Source: 66-474 sp044464225
GTDB taxonomy: Bacteria; Pseudomonadota; Gammaproteobacteria; Xanthomonadales; Rhodanobacteraceae
NCBI GenBank assembly: GCA_044464225.1
Contig: JBIQLN010000013.1
Span: 36,561 to 100,560 of the forward strand
DNA length: 64,000 nucleotides
Direction: 5' to 3'
A program made the translations under genes and the position numbers. Under the pieces are notes generated by a model. It saw only the letters and a program-made list of their open reading frames with translations. It ran no database searches and was not told the origin of the DNA. Shown piece by piece: positions 8,678-17,404 of the stretch (positions are counted from its first letter, which is position 1; every line of letters begins with the position of its first letter).

Positions 8678-9454
8678 TCAGGCGGAAAAGCTCTGGACGA
8701 GCGAGCCGATGATCAGATGCCAGCCGTCCACCAGCACGAACAGCATCAACTTGAACGGCAGCGAGATCGTGGCGGGCGGCACCATCATCATGCCCAGCGC
8801 CATCAGCACGCTGGCCACCACCAGGTCGATGATCAGGAACGGGATGAAAATGGTGAAGCCGATCTGGAACGCGGTCTTCAATTCACTGGTGACGTAGGCC
8901 GGCACCAGCACGCGCATCGGCACGTCGGCCGGACCCTGCATCGGGCCGACCTTGGCCAGCCGCGCGAACATCGCGAGATCGGCCTCGCGGGTCTGCGAGA
9001 TCATGAATTCGTGGAACGGCTTGCTGCCGGTGTCGAGCGCCTGCTGCATGGTGATGGTGCCCTTGCTGAGCGGCGCCCAGGCCGTGTCGTAGGCCTGGCT
9101 GAAGGTCGGCGCCATCACGAAGAAGGTCAGGAACAGCGTCAGCCCCAGCAGTACCTGGTTGGGCGGTGCCGAGGACGTGCCCAGCGCGGTACGCAGCAGG
9201 CTCAGCACGATGATGATCCGCGTGAAGCAGGTCATCATCAGCAACGCGGCCGGCAGGAAGGCGAGGCTGGTCAGCAGCAGCAGTGTCTGCAACTGGATCG
9301 ACCATTGCTGGCCGCCGTCGGCCGTCGGCTTGCTGGTCAGCGCGGGCAGCGTGGCTTGCGCGTGCGCGAGGTGCGGCAGCGCGACGATCACCGCCAGCAC
9401 CAGCACCAGCCACGCCGGTTTCAGCGCGGAGCGAAGCCATTGCGTCGAGCGCAA
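8678..9454 (-). CDS. fliP: Flagellar export gate protein FliP (start uncertain; repeat in 5' region)
   Basis: Core export-gate membrane protein with a cleavable signal peptide. The mature part is fully recognisable (LLLLTSLAFLPAALLMMTCF, the ALGTSSAPPNQVLLGLTLFL block, and FIPFLIIDLVVASVLMALGM). The start is the oddity. The signal peptide (WLVLVLAVIVALPHLAHAQA) begins just after a TTG at 9454, giving 258 residues, the normal size. The frame stays open to an ATG at 9730 that overlaps the fliO stop (ATGA), which would give 350 residues. The extra sequence is largely a copy of the dispersed repeat and has no FliP similarity. I favour a start near 9454; no good ribosome-binding site is visible there. 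Confidence 0.9.
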   Translation of the reverse strand: MRSTQWLRSALKPAWLVLVLAVIVALPHLAHAQATLPALTSKPTADGGQQWSIQLQTLLLLTSLAFLPAALLMMTCFTRIIIVLSLLRTALGTSSAPPNQVLLGLTLFLTFFVMAPTFSQAYDTAWAPLSKGTITMQQALDTGSKPFHEFMISQTREADLAMFARLAKVGPMQGPADVPMRVLVPAYVTSELKTAFQIGFTIFIPFLIIDLVVASVLMALGMMMVPPATISLPFKLMLFVLVDGWHLIIGSLVQSFSA

Positions 9455-9460
9455 AACCGA

Positions 9461-9492
9461 TTCCGGATCGCGCTGCGCGCGTCCGGAATGAC
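9461..9492. repeat. Partial repeat copy (tail part) at the fliP start
   Basis: TTCCGGATCGCG followed after a few bases by GTCCGGAATGACC matches the right-hand end of the element at 1668-1863. It abuts the proposed fliP start codon. Confidence 0.6.
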
Positions 9493-9517
9493 CATCAGGA
9501 TCGTGCGGACATGTCTT

Positions 9518-9640
9518 GTCATTCCGGGGCCGCTCCCGCGCAGCGAGAGCGGAACCCGACTGCGTTTGCGGGACTGGAAAAGCGAACGCCGAAGGCGGCC
9601 CGAAGGGCTCGCGCCATGGATGGCGCGAGTCAATCGGTGG
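9518..9640. repeat. Partial repeat copy (head part) between fliO and fliP
   Basis: Begins GTCATTCCGG and contains GCGAACGCCGAAGGCGGC and GATGGCGCGAGTCAA, all shared with the element at 1668-1863. Together with 9461-9492 it is a tail fragment followed by a head fragment, the arrangement expected from tandem insertion or rearrangement of the repeat. Confidence 0.6.
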
Positions 9641-9726
9641 CCGTGGACCACGCGGCAGAGTGGACGACGCCTCCGGAAAAGCGCGGCAGGCGTCGGACAT
9701 TGGCGCGATACGAAGCACGCGCGCGA

Positions 9727-10140
9727 TCATCGGCCGCCCCCGCCGAGGTTCTGCTTGAGTGCGGCGGCAAAACGCTTGGCGAAGGTGTCGCCCGCCGGCG
9801 CGACCGGACCCGCCGGCGCCGGCGCGGTCGTGTCGGCCGGCAGCTCATGCAATTTGCTGATGCCGCCGGCGGTGACGCCGAGTACCAGCCAGGTGCCTTC
9901 CACTTCGACGATCACCACCCGTTCCTTGGTACCCACTGCCTTGGCGGCGACGAGCCTGATGCGCTGGCCGAGCGAACCGCCACCCGGCCCCCATCGACGG
10001 ATCAGCCACGCGCACAGGAAGATCACGCCCACGATGACCAGCAGCGCGAACGCGACTTTCCCCATTGCGGCGAGGCCGCCCACGTTGGCGGCGCCGGTCA
10101 GCGAAGAGGGCAGGGCCGATGAAGGTGCGGCGGCGCTCAT
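9727..10140 (-). CDS. fliO: Flagellar biosynthesis protein FliO
   Basis: Small bitopic membrane protein, 137 residues, that helps assemble the FliP complex. One transmembrane helix near residues 28-45 (KVAFALLVIVGVIFLCAWL) is followed by the cytoplasmic RWG... and a compact domain with VGTKERVVIVEVEGTWLVLGV, the typical FliO core. The C-terminal tail is Ala/Pro rich. It sits 7 bp downstream of fliN, and its stop overlaps an ATG in the fliP frame. Confidence 0.9.
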   Translation of the reverse strand: MSAAAPSSALPSSLTGAANVGGLAAMGKVAFALLVIVGVIFLCAWLIRRWGPGGGSLGQRIRLVAAKAVGTKERVVIVEVEGTWLVLGVTAGGISKLHELPADTTAPAPAGPVAPAGDTFAKRFAAALKQNLGGGGR

Positions 10141-10147
10141 GGCACGC

Positions 10148-10642
10148 TCAGCGATTCAGCCGCTGCAGCCGCTCCGACGGGGTGATGATTTCGGTGATGC
10201 GGATGCCGAACTTGTCTTCCACCACCACCACTTCGCCCTGGGCGATCAGGTAGCCGTTGATCAGGATGTCCATCGGCTCGCCGGGGAGGCCATCGAGTTC
10301 GACGACCGAGCCCTGCGCCAGTTCCAGCAGCTGCTTGATGGTGAGCCGGGTGCGGCCGAGCTCCACGCTCAGCTTCACCGGAATGTCCATGATCATTTCC
10401 AGGTCGCGGGCGTTGACGCCGTCGGCGTTCGCGCTGAGCGGCTGGAACACGTCGGCGCCGGCGTTGCGTGGCGGCGTCACGGCCTTTGCCTCGGCGCCGG
10501 CCGGCGCCGAGGCCTGTTCGGCCAACGCTTCGGCCCACGGATCGGCTTCGACAGTCGCGGTGGCGGCCTGTTCGTTCGGATTTTCCGCGGCATCGGTCTT
10601 GGCGGCGGATTTCGCGGCTTTCTTCACGGTCGGATTACTCAT
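10148..10642 (-). CDS. fliN: Flagellar motor switch protein FliN
   Basis: Cytoplasmic C-ring protein, 164 residues. The SpoA domain occupies the last 80 residues (IMDIPVKLSVELGRTRL, TIKQLLELAQGSVVELD, GEVVVVEDKFGIRITEI). The first 80 are an Ala/Lys/Glu-rich extension, longer than in enteric FliN. I chose the ATG at 10642, which overlaps the 3' end of fliM by 8 bp; an earlier ATG at 10792 lies inside fliM and is not supported. FliN and FliM together bind phosphorylated CheY and the export ATPase complex. Confidence 0.95.
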   Translation of the reverse strand: MSNPTVKKAAKSAAKTDAAENPNEQAATATVEADPWAEALAEQASAPAGAEAKAVTPPRNAGADVFQPLSANADGVNARDLEMIMDIPVKLSVELGRTRLTIKQLLELAQGSVVELDGLPGEPMDILINGYLIAQGEVVVVEDKFGIRITEIITPSERLQRLNR

Positions 10643-11678
10643 GGTCGGATTCCTGGGCTGTCGGCATGCGGCCCTTGACGAAGACATCGACGGCGGTGCC
10701 GTCCGGATTGGAATGGTTGATGACGCGTTGCACCCGCAACGCGCGCTGGTTCTTGTGGCTGCCGTACTCGCATTCGAGTACCGGCACGCCATGGACGTGC
10801 GCGGTCACCGATTTGGGCAGTTCGATCGGCAGCACGTCGCCCACTTTCAATGCGCGCACCTTGCGGATGCGGCTGGGCACCGTGACGAACTCGGCCACGA
10901 GGTCGACTTCGGAGTCGCGCAGTTTGCCGGCCATGCGCTGCGTCCAACCCTGGTCGTTGCCGTCCTGCGCGCCGATGGCGGGATTGGCCAGCACGTCACG
11001 CAGCGGCTCGATCATCGAATAGGGAATGCAGATCTGGAAATAGCTGCTCAGGTTGCCCACATCGATGTGGAACGTGGTGTTGACGATGATCTCGTTGGGC
11101 GAGTTGGTGATGTTGGCAAACTTCGCCTGCACTTCCGAGCGCACGTATGCCATCTCCAGCGCATACACCGTCTGCCAGCACTTCTGGTAACTGTCGAGCG
11201 CCAGGTCCAGCACGCGCCGGATGATGCGTTGCTCGGTGTTGGTGAATTCGCGGCCTTCGGACTTGGTGACGAAGCGGCCGTCGCCGCCGAACAGGTTGTC
11301 CACCACCATGTAGATCAGGTTGGGCGGAAACACCACCAGCGCGGTGCCGCGCAGCGGCTTCATGCTCACCAGGTTGAGGTTCGTGGGCACCGGCACGTTG
11401 CGCACGAAATCCCGATAGCTCTGGTAGTGCATGCTCTCGACGGTGATGTCGGCGCTGCGGCGGATCAGGTTGAACAGGCCCACGCGGAAGCGTCGCGCGA
11501 AACGCTGGTTGATCAGGTCCAGCCCGTGCAGCCGCTCGCGGATCACCCGGTGCTGCGAGGCCGGGTCATACGCGCGGATGCGCGCGACGCCGGCGGGCTC
11601 GGCTTCCTTCTTGTCGCCGCCCGGCCCGTTGAGCAGGGCGTCGATTTCTTCCTGGGACAGCAGTTCGTCTTCGGCCAT
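10635..11678 (-). CDS. fliM: Flagellar motor switch protein FliM
   Basis: C-ring protein, 347 residues. The extreme N-terminus has the CheY-P binding peptide (LLSQEEIDALL, residues 5-15). The middle domain has RRFRVGLFNLIRRSADI and the C-terminal SpoA domain has LKVGDVLPIELPKSV. It overlaps fliN and follows fliL by 12 bp. With cheY, cheA and cheZ in the same locus this is the target of the chemotaxis signal. Confidence 0.97.
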   Translation of the reverse strand: MAEDELLSQEEIDALLNGPGGDKKEAEPAGVARIRAYDPASQHRVIRERLHGLDLINQRFARRFRVGLFNLIRRSADITVESMHYQSYRDFVRNVPVPTNLNLVSMKPLRGTALVVFPPNLIYMVVDNLFGGDGRFVTKSEGREFTNTEQRIIRRVLDLALDSYQKCWQTVYALEMAYVRSEVQAKFANITNSPNEIIVNTTFHIDVGNLSSYFQICIPYSMIEPLRDVLANPAIGAQDGNDQGWTQRMAGKLRDSEVDLVAEFVTVPSRIRKVRALKVGDVLPIELPKSVTAHVHGVPVLECEYGSHKNQRALRVQRVINHSNPDGTAVDVFVKGRMPTAQESDHE

Positions 11679-11690
11679 GGGCGCGGCGTC

Positions 11691-12170
11691 TCACTGCACG
11701 ATGAATTGGGTGAAGAGGACCTTGTCCACCAGCAGCGCGGGCTGCGCGTCGGCGAACTGCTTCAGCAACGAGGCGCGGATCGCTTCGGCCAGCTTCTGCT
11801 TGCCGTCGCTGGTGATCAGCGCGTCGGCGTCCTGCCCCGACAGCACCATCAACATGCGGTTGCGGACCTGCGGCAGGTGCGCCCTCAGGAATTCCTGGGT
11901 GGATTCGTTGCCCAACTGCAGCGTCATGCCGACGTACAGCAGGCGATCGCCGCCTTCCAGATTCACGGTGAAGGAATCGAGGTCGAGGAACACCGGCTTC
12001 TCGGCACGCTTGGGCGCCATCGCTGCGGCCACGGCCTGGTCGCTGGCGACGGACTTCGCGCGCTTGTTGAGCAGCAGCCATCCGGCCGCGCCACCCGCGC
12101 CGAGCAGCACGACCAGCAAAATGACGAGGATCAACCAGAGCTTGGCGATGCCTTGTTGCGAAGATTTCAT
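11691..12170 (-). CDS. fliL: Flagellar basal body-associated protein FliL
   Basis: Single-pass inner-membrane protein, 159 residues, that associates with stators around the motor. A transmembrane segment at about residues 10-33 (LWLILVILLVVLLGAGGAAGW) is followed by a periplasmic domain with FLDLDSFTVNLEGGDRLLYV and the C-terminal VLFTQFIVQ. It is the first gene after fliK in the operon, with a 155-bp gap between them. Confidence 0.94.
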   Translation of the reverse strand: MKSSQQGIAKLWLILVILLVVLLGAGGAAGWLLLNKRAKSVASDQAVAAAMAPKRAEKPVFLDLDSFTVNLEGGDRLLYVGMTLQLGNESTQEFLRAHLPQVRNRMLMVLSGQDADALITSDGKQKLAEAIRASLLKQFADAQPALLVDKVLFTQFIVQ

Positions 12171-12325
12171 GGGTCGCCTTCTCTGAAGCGGGTTTCAGTG
12201 GATGGAGGCAGTATGCCGATCCGCGCGTGGTGACCATTGCGGGAAAAGCACACCGGAATGCGCGCTGTCCGTGGTTTTGACCGGCGACGACCGTCCTTGC
12301 GGGACGACGGATGGAACGCGGGGGG

Positions 12326-13573
12326 TCAGGCGTACAAATCGACGCCGCCGGCACCGGTTCGCGGCAACACGCCAGGCACCGGGCGTGCGGCCGTGATGCC
12401 TTCGACTTCCACTGCACCGCCGAATGAAGGCGACGACGACGAACGGCCGAAGCTGCCGGCACCCGATTGTTGCTGCTGTTGCTGGCCGACCGTCGCTTCA
12501 CCGAGCGCGATGCCCTGTCCGGCCAGCGCGTCGCGGAGCTGAGGAATCGCCTGCTGTACCGCATCGCGCACCTGCGCGTGCGCGGCGAAGAAGTGGGCCT
12601 GCGCGATCTGGTCGTTGACGTGCAGGCTGATCTGCAGCGGTCCGAGTTCCTTCGGGTGCAGGTGCAGCTCGATCTGGTGGTCACCGCGCTGGCTGAAGCG
12701 GATCAATTGCTGGCCGAGTTCGTTCTGCCAGGGCGCGGAACCGACCGGCGCCTGCAGCGTGGCGGTGGAAGCCATCGCCGTCGCCTGGGTGGGGGCGGCT
12801 TGCGGTGCGGCGTGGGTGCTGAAGAGTCCGTTGACCGCGGACGACACGGCGCCGTTGTCGGCGTGCGTCGGCGCCGCCGCATGCGGGGATGCGTCCGCGG
12901 CGGAAAGCAGTTGCGATCCAAAGCCGTTCCCGTTGCCGGGGGTACCTGCATCCGTGCCGGCGTGGCTGGAGCCGGTCGAAGTCACGGTCTGCGTGGCTTG
13001 TTGCAGTTGCTGGAGTTGATGGCGGTTGTCGCTGCCGCGCGCGTCGGCATGCGCGGTCTTGTCCGGTCCGGCAGCGGTCGCGCCACTACCCTTGGCGGCG
13101 TCCGCCGCCGCAGTTTGTCCGCCTTGGGCGCCCACGGCTGCAAGCGCGGCGTGGATGGCCACGGCGATCGGCATGTTCGGCGTTGGGGCGTCCTTGGCGT
13201 GGGCGTGTTTGCCCTTGTCGTCGCCATCGGACTTCTTGCTCACCCTTTGCGCGTCCTTTTCTTCGGGTTTTCGCGCGTCTTTCAGGTCGGCTTGCGGCGC
13301 GTCGCCGCCATCGGGTTTGGCATCTTCCGCCGCCAGCAAATCGGCGGGAACGAGTTGTGCGCGCAGCGCCTGGCTGGCGGCGCCCTTCGCGGTCGCGGCG
13401 GCGCGAGGCGCGGAAGCCGCCGCAAGCAGCGTCAATCCCGCGGGCGCGGCCTGGGCGTTCGCCGCTTCCTCGAGAATGGATGCGAACTGCGCGACCGGCT
13501 CGGCGTTGCCGGCAGGCTTGCCGGTCAGCGGCGCGTTGGCGGCGTTGCCGGCAAGCAGATGGATGATGTCCAT
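12326..13573 (-). CDS. fliK: Flagellar hook-length control protein FliK
   Basis: Secreted molecular ruler and substrate-specificity switch, 415 residues. The N-terminal two thirds are low complexity, rich in Ala, Lys, Asp and Gly. The C-terminal Flg_hook domain (about 300-385) has QIELHLHPKELGPLQISLHV and the helix around RDALAGQGIALGEATVG, ending in a polyglutamine run and a Ser/Gly-rich tail. The ATG at 13573 follows a good GGGG-rich ribosome-binding site; upstream in-frame sequence overlaps fliJ. A second FliK-like gene is at 44153. Confidence 0.92.
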   Translation of the reverse strand: MDIIHLLAGNAANAPLTGKPAGNAEPVAQFASILEEAANAQAAPAGLTLLAAASAPRAAATAKGAASQALRAQLVPADLLAAEDAKPDGGDAPQADLKDARKPEEKDAQRVSKKSDGDDKGKHAHAKDAPTPNMPIAVAIHAALAAVGAQGGQTAAADAAKGSGATAAGPDKTAHADARGSDNRHQLQQLQQATQTVTSTGSSHAGTDAGTPGNGNGFGSQLLSAADASPHAAAPTHADNGAVSSAVNGLFSTHAAPQAAPTQATAMASTATLQAPVGSAPWQNELGQQLIRFSQRGDHQIELHLHPKELGPLQISLHVNDQIAQAHFFAAHAQVRDAVQQAIPQLRDALAGQGIALGEATVGQQQQQQSGAGSFGRSSSSPSFGGAVEVEGITAARPVPGVLPRTGAGGVDLYA

Positions 13574-13590
13574 GGATTCCCCCTTGTGCC

Positions 13591-14040
13591 TCAGCGGCCG
13601 CCGGAACGCTGGCGGGCCTGCGCGTTGTTGGTGGCCTCGTCGGTGCGACGCTGTTCCTGCCGCACCTGCTTCAACTGCTCGCGCGCGGCGCGCCGGCTGG
13701 CGAGGGTGTCGAACGACGAAAGCTGCCTCTGCTGCTGCCGCCAGAACTGCTGGCTGGCGCTGACCTTGTTGCTGTGCTGCTGCAGCCGGACGCCGGCGCA
13801 ACCAATGGCATCGTCCAGCGAATGGATGAAGCTCTGGTAGTTGTTCAACAGGCCGACGTCCATGCCCTGCATCAGGGCATCGTGCAGCCGGCGACGATAT
13901 TCCTGCTTGTAATGCGTCAGGGTGTCGAGCTGCTTCGCGGTCTGCTGCTGGCTGCGGCGGTCCTCGGCGAGCGTGCGGCCCGCCTTGTCACGCGCCTTGC
14001 GACTTTGCTCGATGAGCGTGTCGAGCGGATTGAACTTCAT
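13591..14040 (-). CDS. fliJ: Flagellar export chaperone FliJ
   Basis: 149-residue coiled-coil protein that links the FliI ATPase to the export gate. It is almost entirely helical and rich in Gln, Arg and Leu (QQQTAKQLDTLTHYKQEYRR; LNNYQSFIHSLDDAI), which fits FliJ in length and composition. The ATG at 14040 gives the standard MKFNPLDTLIEQSRKARDKA-type N-terminus. A 238-bp gap to fliI upstream is unusual inside this otherwise tightly packed operon and holds no recognisable gene. Confidence 0.88.
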   Translation of the reverse strand: MKFNPLDTLIEQSRKARDKAGRTLAEDRRSQQQTAKQLDTLTHYKQEYRRRLHDALMQGMDVGLLNNYQSFIHSLDDAIGCAGVRLQQHSNKVSASQQFWRQQQRQLSSFDTLASRRAAREQLKQVRQEQRRTDEATNNAQARQRSGGR

Positions 14041-14278
14041 TGCTTGTCTTCCGGAAAAGCCGCCGCGTGTTGCGGGCGGTCGGGGAATGCCGGGGGCCTT
14101 GTCGCGGCCGACGGCGAACGAGGGGCGTGATGCACGAACCGTGCAAGTCCGCCGATGCGGGCCGGGCCCGGTTGCAGGAATGTGAACCCGGTCCGCTCGA
14201 TGGTCGGGCCCGTCACAAAAGCTTGCGATCGGGTGCGCGGCGTCACGTTTTCCCGGGGCCGCGCCTGGGTGGAAGCCT

Positions 14279-15667
14279 TCACGGTTCGTCCCCCACCAGT
14301 TGCGCGAGCGCGGCACGAGACAGGTCGATGTCGGCGCGTTCGTTGATCGCCTGCTGCAGGAAGCTTTCGATCTCGGGATAGCGCGACACGGCTTCGTCCA
14401 GCTGCGGGTCGTGGCCGCGGCTGTAGGCGCCCACGCCGATCAGGTCACGGTTGCGCTGATACAGCGAGAACAACTGCTTCAATCGCTGCGCCTGCCGCAA
14501 CTCCGTTTCGTCCACCAGCGCGGTCATCGCACGGCTGATCGACGCTTCGATGTCGATCGCGGGATAGTGGCCCGATTCGGCGAGCTGGCGCGACAGCACG
14601 ATGTGGCCGTCCAGGATCGCGCGCGCCGAGTCGGCGATCGGGTCCTGCTGGTCGTCGCCTTCGGTCAACACGGTGTAGAACGCGGTGATCGAACCACCGC
14701 CGTGTTCGGCGTTGCCCGCGCGTTCGACCAGTGCGGGCAATTTCGCGAACACCGACGGGGGGTAACCCTTGGTCGCCGGGGGTTCGCCGATCGCGAGCGC
14801 GATTTCGCGCTGCGCCATCGCGTAGCGGGTCAAGGAATCCATGATCAGCAGCACGCTGTGGCCGGCGTCGCGAAAACCTTCGGCGAGGCGCGTTGCGTAG
14901 GCCGCGCCCTGCAGGCGCTGCAGTGGCGAGGTGTCGGCGGGTGCGGCGACCACGACGGATCGCCGCAACCCTTTGGCACCGAGAATGTTGTCGATGAAAT
15001 CCTTGACCTCGCGGCCGCGTTCGCCGATCAGCCCGACCACGATGCGATCGGCGCTGGTGTAACGCGCCATCATGCCCAGCAGCACCGATTTGCCGACGCC
15101 GGAACCCGCGAACAGGCCCATGCGCTGGCCGCGGCCGATGCACAGCAGCGTGTTGATCGCGCGGATCCCGACGTCGATCTGCGTGTCGATGGGCGCACGC
15201 CGGAGTGGATTGATCGAAGGCGCGTGCAGGGTGCGATGCGGCAGGTCGTCGAGCGGATCCAGACCGTCCAGCGGATAGCCGTTGCCGTCGACCACACGTC
15301 CGAGCAGTCCTTCGCCGAGCGGATAACGACGGGTGCCGGTGCTGCCGTCATCGCCGAGCGGGAAAACGCGCGCGCCGGGCGTCAGGCCGCTGGTTTCCGC
15401 GAGCGGCATCAGGAACACGCGTTCGCCGGAGAATCCCACCACTTCCGCTTCGGCGAAGCGGGCTTCGCCGGCTTCCAGTTGCGACAATTCGATGCGGCAG
15501 CCGCTGCCGAGCGGCACGCGCAACCCCACGGCTTCCAGCACGAGTCCGGTGGCGCGTACGATGCGGCCGCTGGTTTGCCAATTCGGCACCCCGCCGACGC
15601 GTTCGCGCACCTTGCCCAGCACGGCCTGCCAGTGCTCGCTGTGGCGATGGGCCTCGACCGCGCTCAT
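14279..15667 (-). CDS. fliI: Flagellum-specific ATPase FliI
   Basis: Cytoplasmic hexameric ATPase of the export apparatus, related to F1 beta, 462 residues. Walker A is GLFAGSGVGKS near residue 175. Other family blocks are VVGLIGERGREVKDFID, the Walker B region SVLLIMDSLTRYA and GEPPATKGYPPSVFAKLP. Its ATG overlaps the fliH stop (ATGA). FliH, encoded immediately upstream, is its regulator. Confidence 0.97.
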   Translation of the reverse strand: MSAVEAHRHSEHWQAVLGKVRERVGGVPNWQTSGRIVRATGLVLEAVGLRVPLGSGCRIELSQLEAGEARFAEAEVVGFSGERVFLMPLAETSGLTPGARVFPLGDDGSTGTRRYPLGEGLLGRVVDGNGYPLDGLDPLDDLPHRTLHAPSINPLRRAPIDTQIDVGIRAINTLLCIGRGQRMGLFAGSGVGKSVLLGMMARYTSADRIVVGLIGERGREVKDFIDNILGAKGLRRSVVVAAPADTSPLQRLQGAAYATRLAEGFRDAGHSVLLIMDSLTRYAMAQREIALAIGEPPATKGYPPSVFAKLPALVERAGNAEHGGGSITAFYTVLTEGDDQQDPIADSARAILDGHIVLSRQLAESGHYPAIDIEASISRAMTALVDETELRQAQRLKQLFSLYQRNRDLIGVGAYSRGHDPQLDEAVSRYPEIESFLQQAINERADIDLSRAALAQLVGDEP

Positions 15668-16407
15668 GGAGCGCGCTTCCGGGTACGCCGCGGTTTGGCG
15701 TCGCGGATGGGCGCGCTGCCGTAACGGCGCGCGCGCGCCAGCAACGCCTGCCAGCGCACTTCGCGGGTGGCGTTGAGTTCACCTTCGGGACCGGTGACGC
15801 GGCAACCGCCACGTTCGATCGTCGCATCGGCCTGGGTCTTCCAGCCGGCGGTGCCGAGTTCATCCGCCAGTTGCGCGTCGACCAGCGCGAGATCGTCCGG
15901 ATGCAGGCGCAGACAAGGCTGGCCGCTGAACAGGGGTTCTTCGCGGAGCAGGTCGCGGATCAGTGTCCTGATCTGTTCCGGCTTGGCCTGCAGCGCCTCG
16001 CCTGCCAGCTGCCGACCGGCTGCCAGTGCCACATCGGCGAGGCTGTCGCCGATGTCGGTGTCGAGCTGGTCCAGCGCTTCGCGCAAGCCTTCGATCAGCG
16101 CGACCAGCGGTTCGATGAGTTCCCGCCGGCGTTCGGCAAGCTCGCGTTCGCCGGCTTCGCGGCCGGCCTGCAGGCCTTCGGCATGGCCCTTCTCGAGGCC
16201 TTCGGCGAAGCCGGCCGTGTAGCCTTCCTGGTGTGCGGTGGCGAGGGTTTTTTCGCGCAGTGCATGCAGTTCCGCCTCTCGCTGCGAAGCCTGCTCGTCG
16301 CCCGCGTCGCCCTTGCCGCGCGCAGCTTCGGCCACGACGATTTCCGCCAGTTCGCCCATGCGCCATGGCTGCCAGGACCGGGCGTTGTCGGAGGCACCGT
16401 CAGACAT
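15664..16407 (-). CDS. fliH: Flagellar assembly protein FliH
   Basis: Cytoplasmic regulator of the FliI ATPase, 247 residues. The N-terminal half is a charged coiled coil with the GxxxG-type helical repeat typical of FliH (GYTAGFAEGLEKGHAEGLQA, GREAGERELAERRRE). The C-terminal half has the stator-like domain (AGRQLAGEAL, LRLHPDDLALV, ERGGCRVTGPEGELNA). I chose the ATG at 16407, overlapping the fliG 3' end by 8 bp; in-frame sequence beyond it lies inside fliG. Confidence 0.92.
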   Translation of the reverse strand: MSDGASDNARSWQPWRMGELAEIVVAEAARGKGDAGDEQASQREAELHALREKTLATAHQEGYTAGFAEGLEKGHAEGLQAGREAGERELAERRRELIEPLVALIEGLREALDQLDTDIGDSLADVALAAGRQLAGEALQAKPEQIRTLIRDLLREEPLFSGQPCLRLHPDDLALVDAQLADELGTAGWKTQADATIERGGCRVTGPEGELNATREVRWQALLARARRYGSAPIRDAKPRRTRKRAP

Positions 16408-17404
16408 ATGCGTCGTCGCCGCCGCCCAGCACGATCTCGCCGTCGTTGGCGAGCTTGCGCACCACCAGCAGGATCGCCTTCTGCTCCTTCTCGACCTGCG
16501 ACATGCGCACCGGTCCACTGCCCTCCATGTCTTCGCGCAACAGGTCGGCCGCGCGCGTGGACATGTTCTTGAGGAACTTCTCGCGCAGCGCTTCCGGGGC
16601 GCCCTTCAACGCGAACTTCAGCGAGTTGGTGTCGATTTCCTTCAGCAGGCGCTGGATGCCCAGGTCGTCCATTTCGATCAGGTTGTCGAACAGGAACATC
16701 TCGTCGATGATGCTTTGCGCAAGATCCTTGTTGTGCGCGCGCACGCTTTCGATGACGGCTTCTTCCTGCGCCGAGTTCATCAGGTTGAGGATCTCGGCCG
16801 CGGTATGTACGCCGCCCATCTTGCTGCGGCGCAGGTTCTGGCCGTCCAGCATGTTGCCCAGCACCTCGGTGAGTTCCTGCAGCGCGGCCGGCTGCACGCC
16901 GCTGAACGTGGCGATGCGCAGCACCACGTCGTTGCGCAGCTTTTCCTCGAAGGTGGCCAGCACGTCCGCGGCCTGGCGGCGCTCCAGGTGCACCAGGATC
17001 GTGGCGATGATCTGCGGGTGTTCCTCGCGGATCATTTCCGAAACGGTCGCCGCTTCCATCAGGTTCAGCGCGTCGATCCCGGAATTGGCGCCGTTGTTGT
17101 CCATGATGTCGACCAGCAGGCTGGCCGCGCGTTCGGTGCCCAGGGCCTTTTCCAGCACCGCCCGGATGTGCTCGGTGGAATTGAGGTTCAACGCGGCGAA
17201 TTGCTCGGCCTCGTCCTGGAACTCGTTCAGGACCTGGTGCATGTCTTCGTGCGAGACGTTGTCCAGCCGGGCCATTTCCTGGCTGACTTCCTGGACTTCG
17301 CGCGCAGGCAGTTGGCGCAGCACCATTGCCGCGCTCTCGTCGTCGAGCGCCAGCAGCAGGATCGCGCTGCGGCGGAGATGGGTCATGGTCGAATTACTGG
17401 CCAT
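16400..17404 (-). CDS. fliG: Flagellar motor switch protein FliG
   Basis: C-ring protein, 334 residues, that binds the MS ring through its N-terminal domain and interacts with stator MotA through its C-terminal domain. Recognisable blocks are RSAILLLALDDESAAMVLRQ near the start, the EEHPQIIATILVHL middle motif, and the charged torque helix region near 285-300 (REKFLKNMSTRAADLLREDM). It overlaps fliF by 11 bp. Confidence 0.97.
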   Translation of the reverse strand: MASNSTMTHLRRSAILLLALDDESAAMVLRQLPAREVQEVSQEMARLDNVSHEDMHQVLNEFQDEAEQFAALNLNSTEHIRAVLEKALGTERAASLLVDIMDNNGANSGIDALNLMEAATVSEMIREEHPQIIATILVHLERRQAADVLATFEEKLRNDVVLRIATFSGVQPAALQELTEVLGNMLDGQNLRRSKMGGVHTAAEILNLMNSAQEEAVIESVRAHNKDLAQSIIDEMFLFDNLIEMDDLGIQRLLKEIDTNSLKFALKGAPEALREKFLKNMSTRAADLLREDMEGSGPVRMSQVEKEQKAILLVVRKLANDGEIVLGGGDDAYV

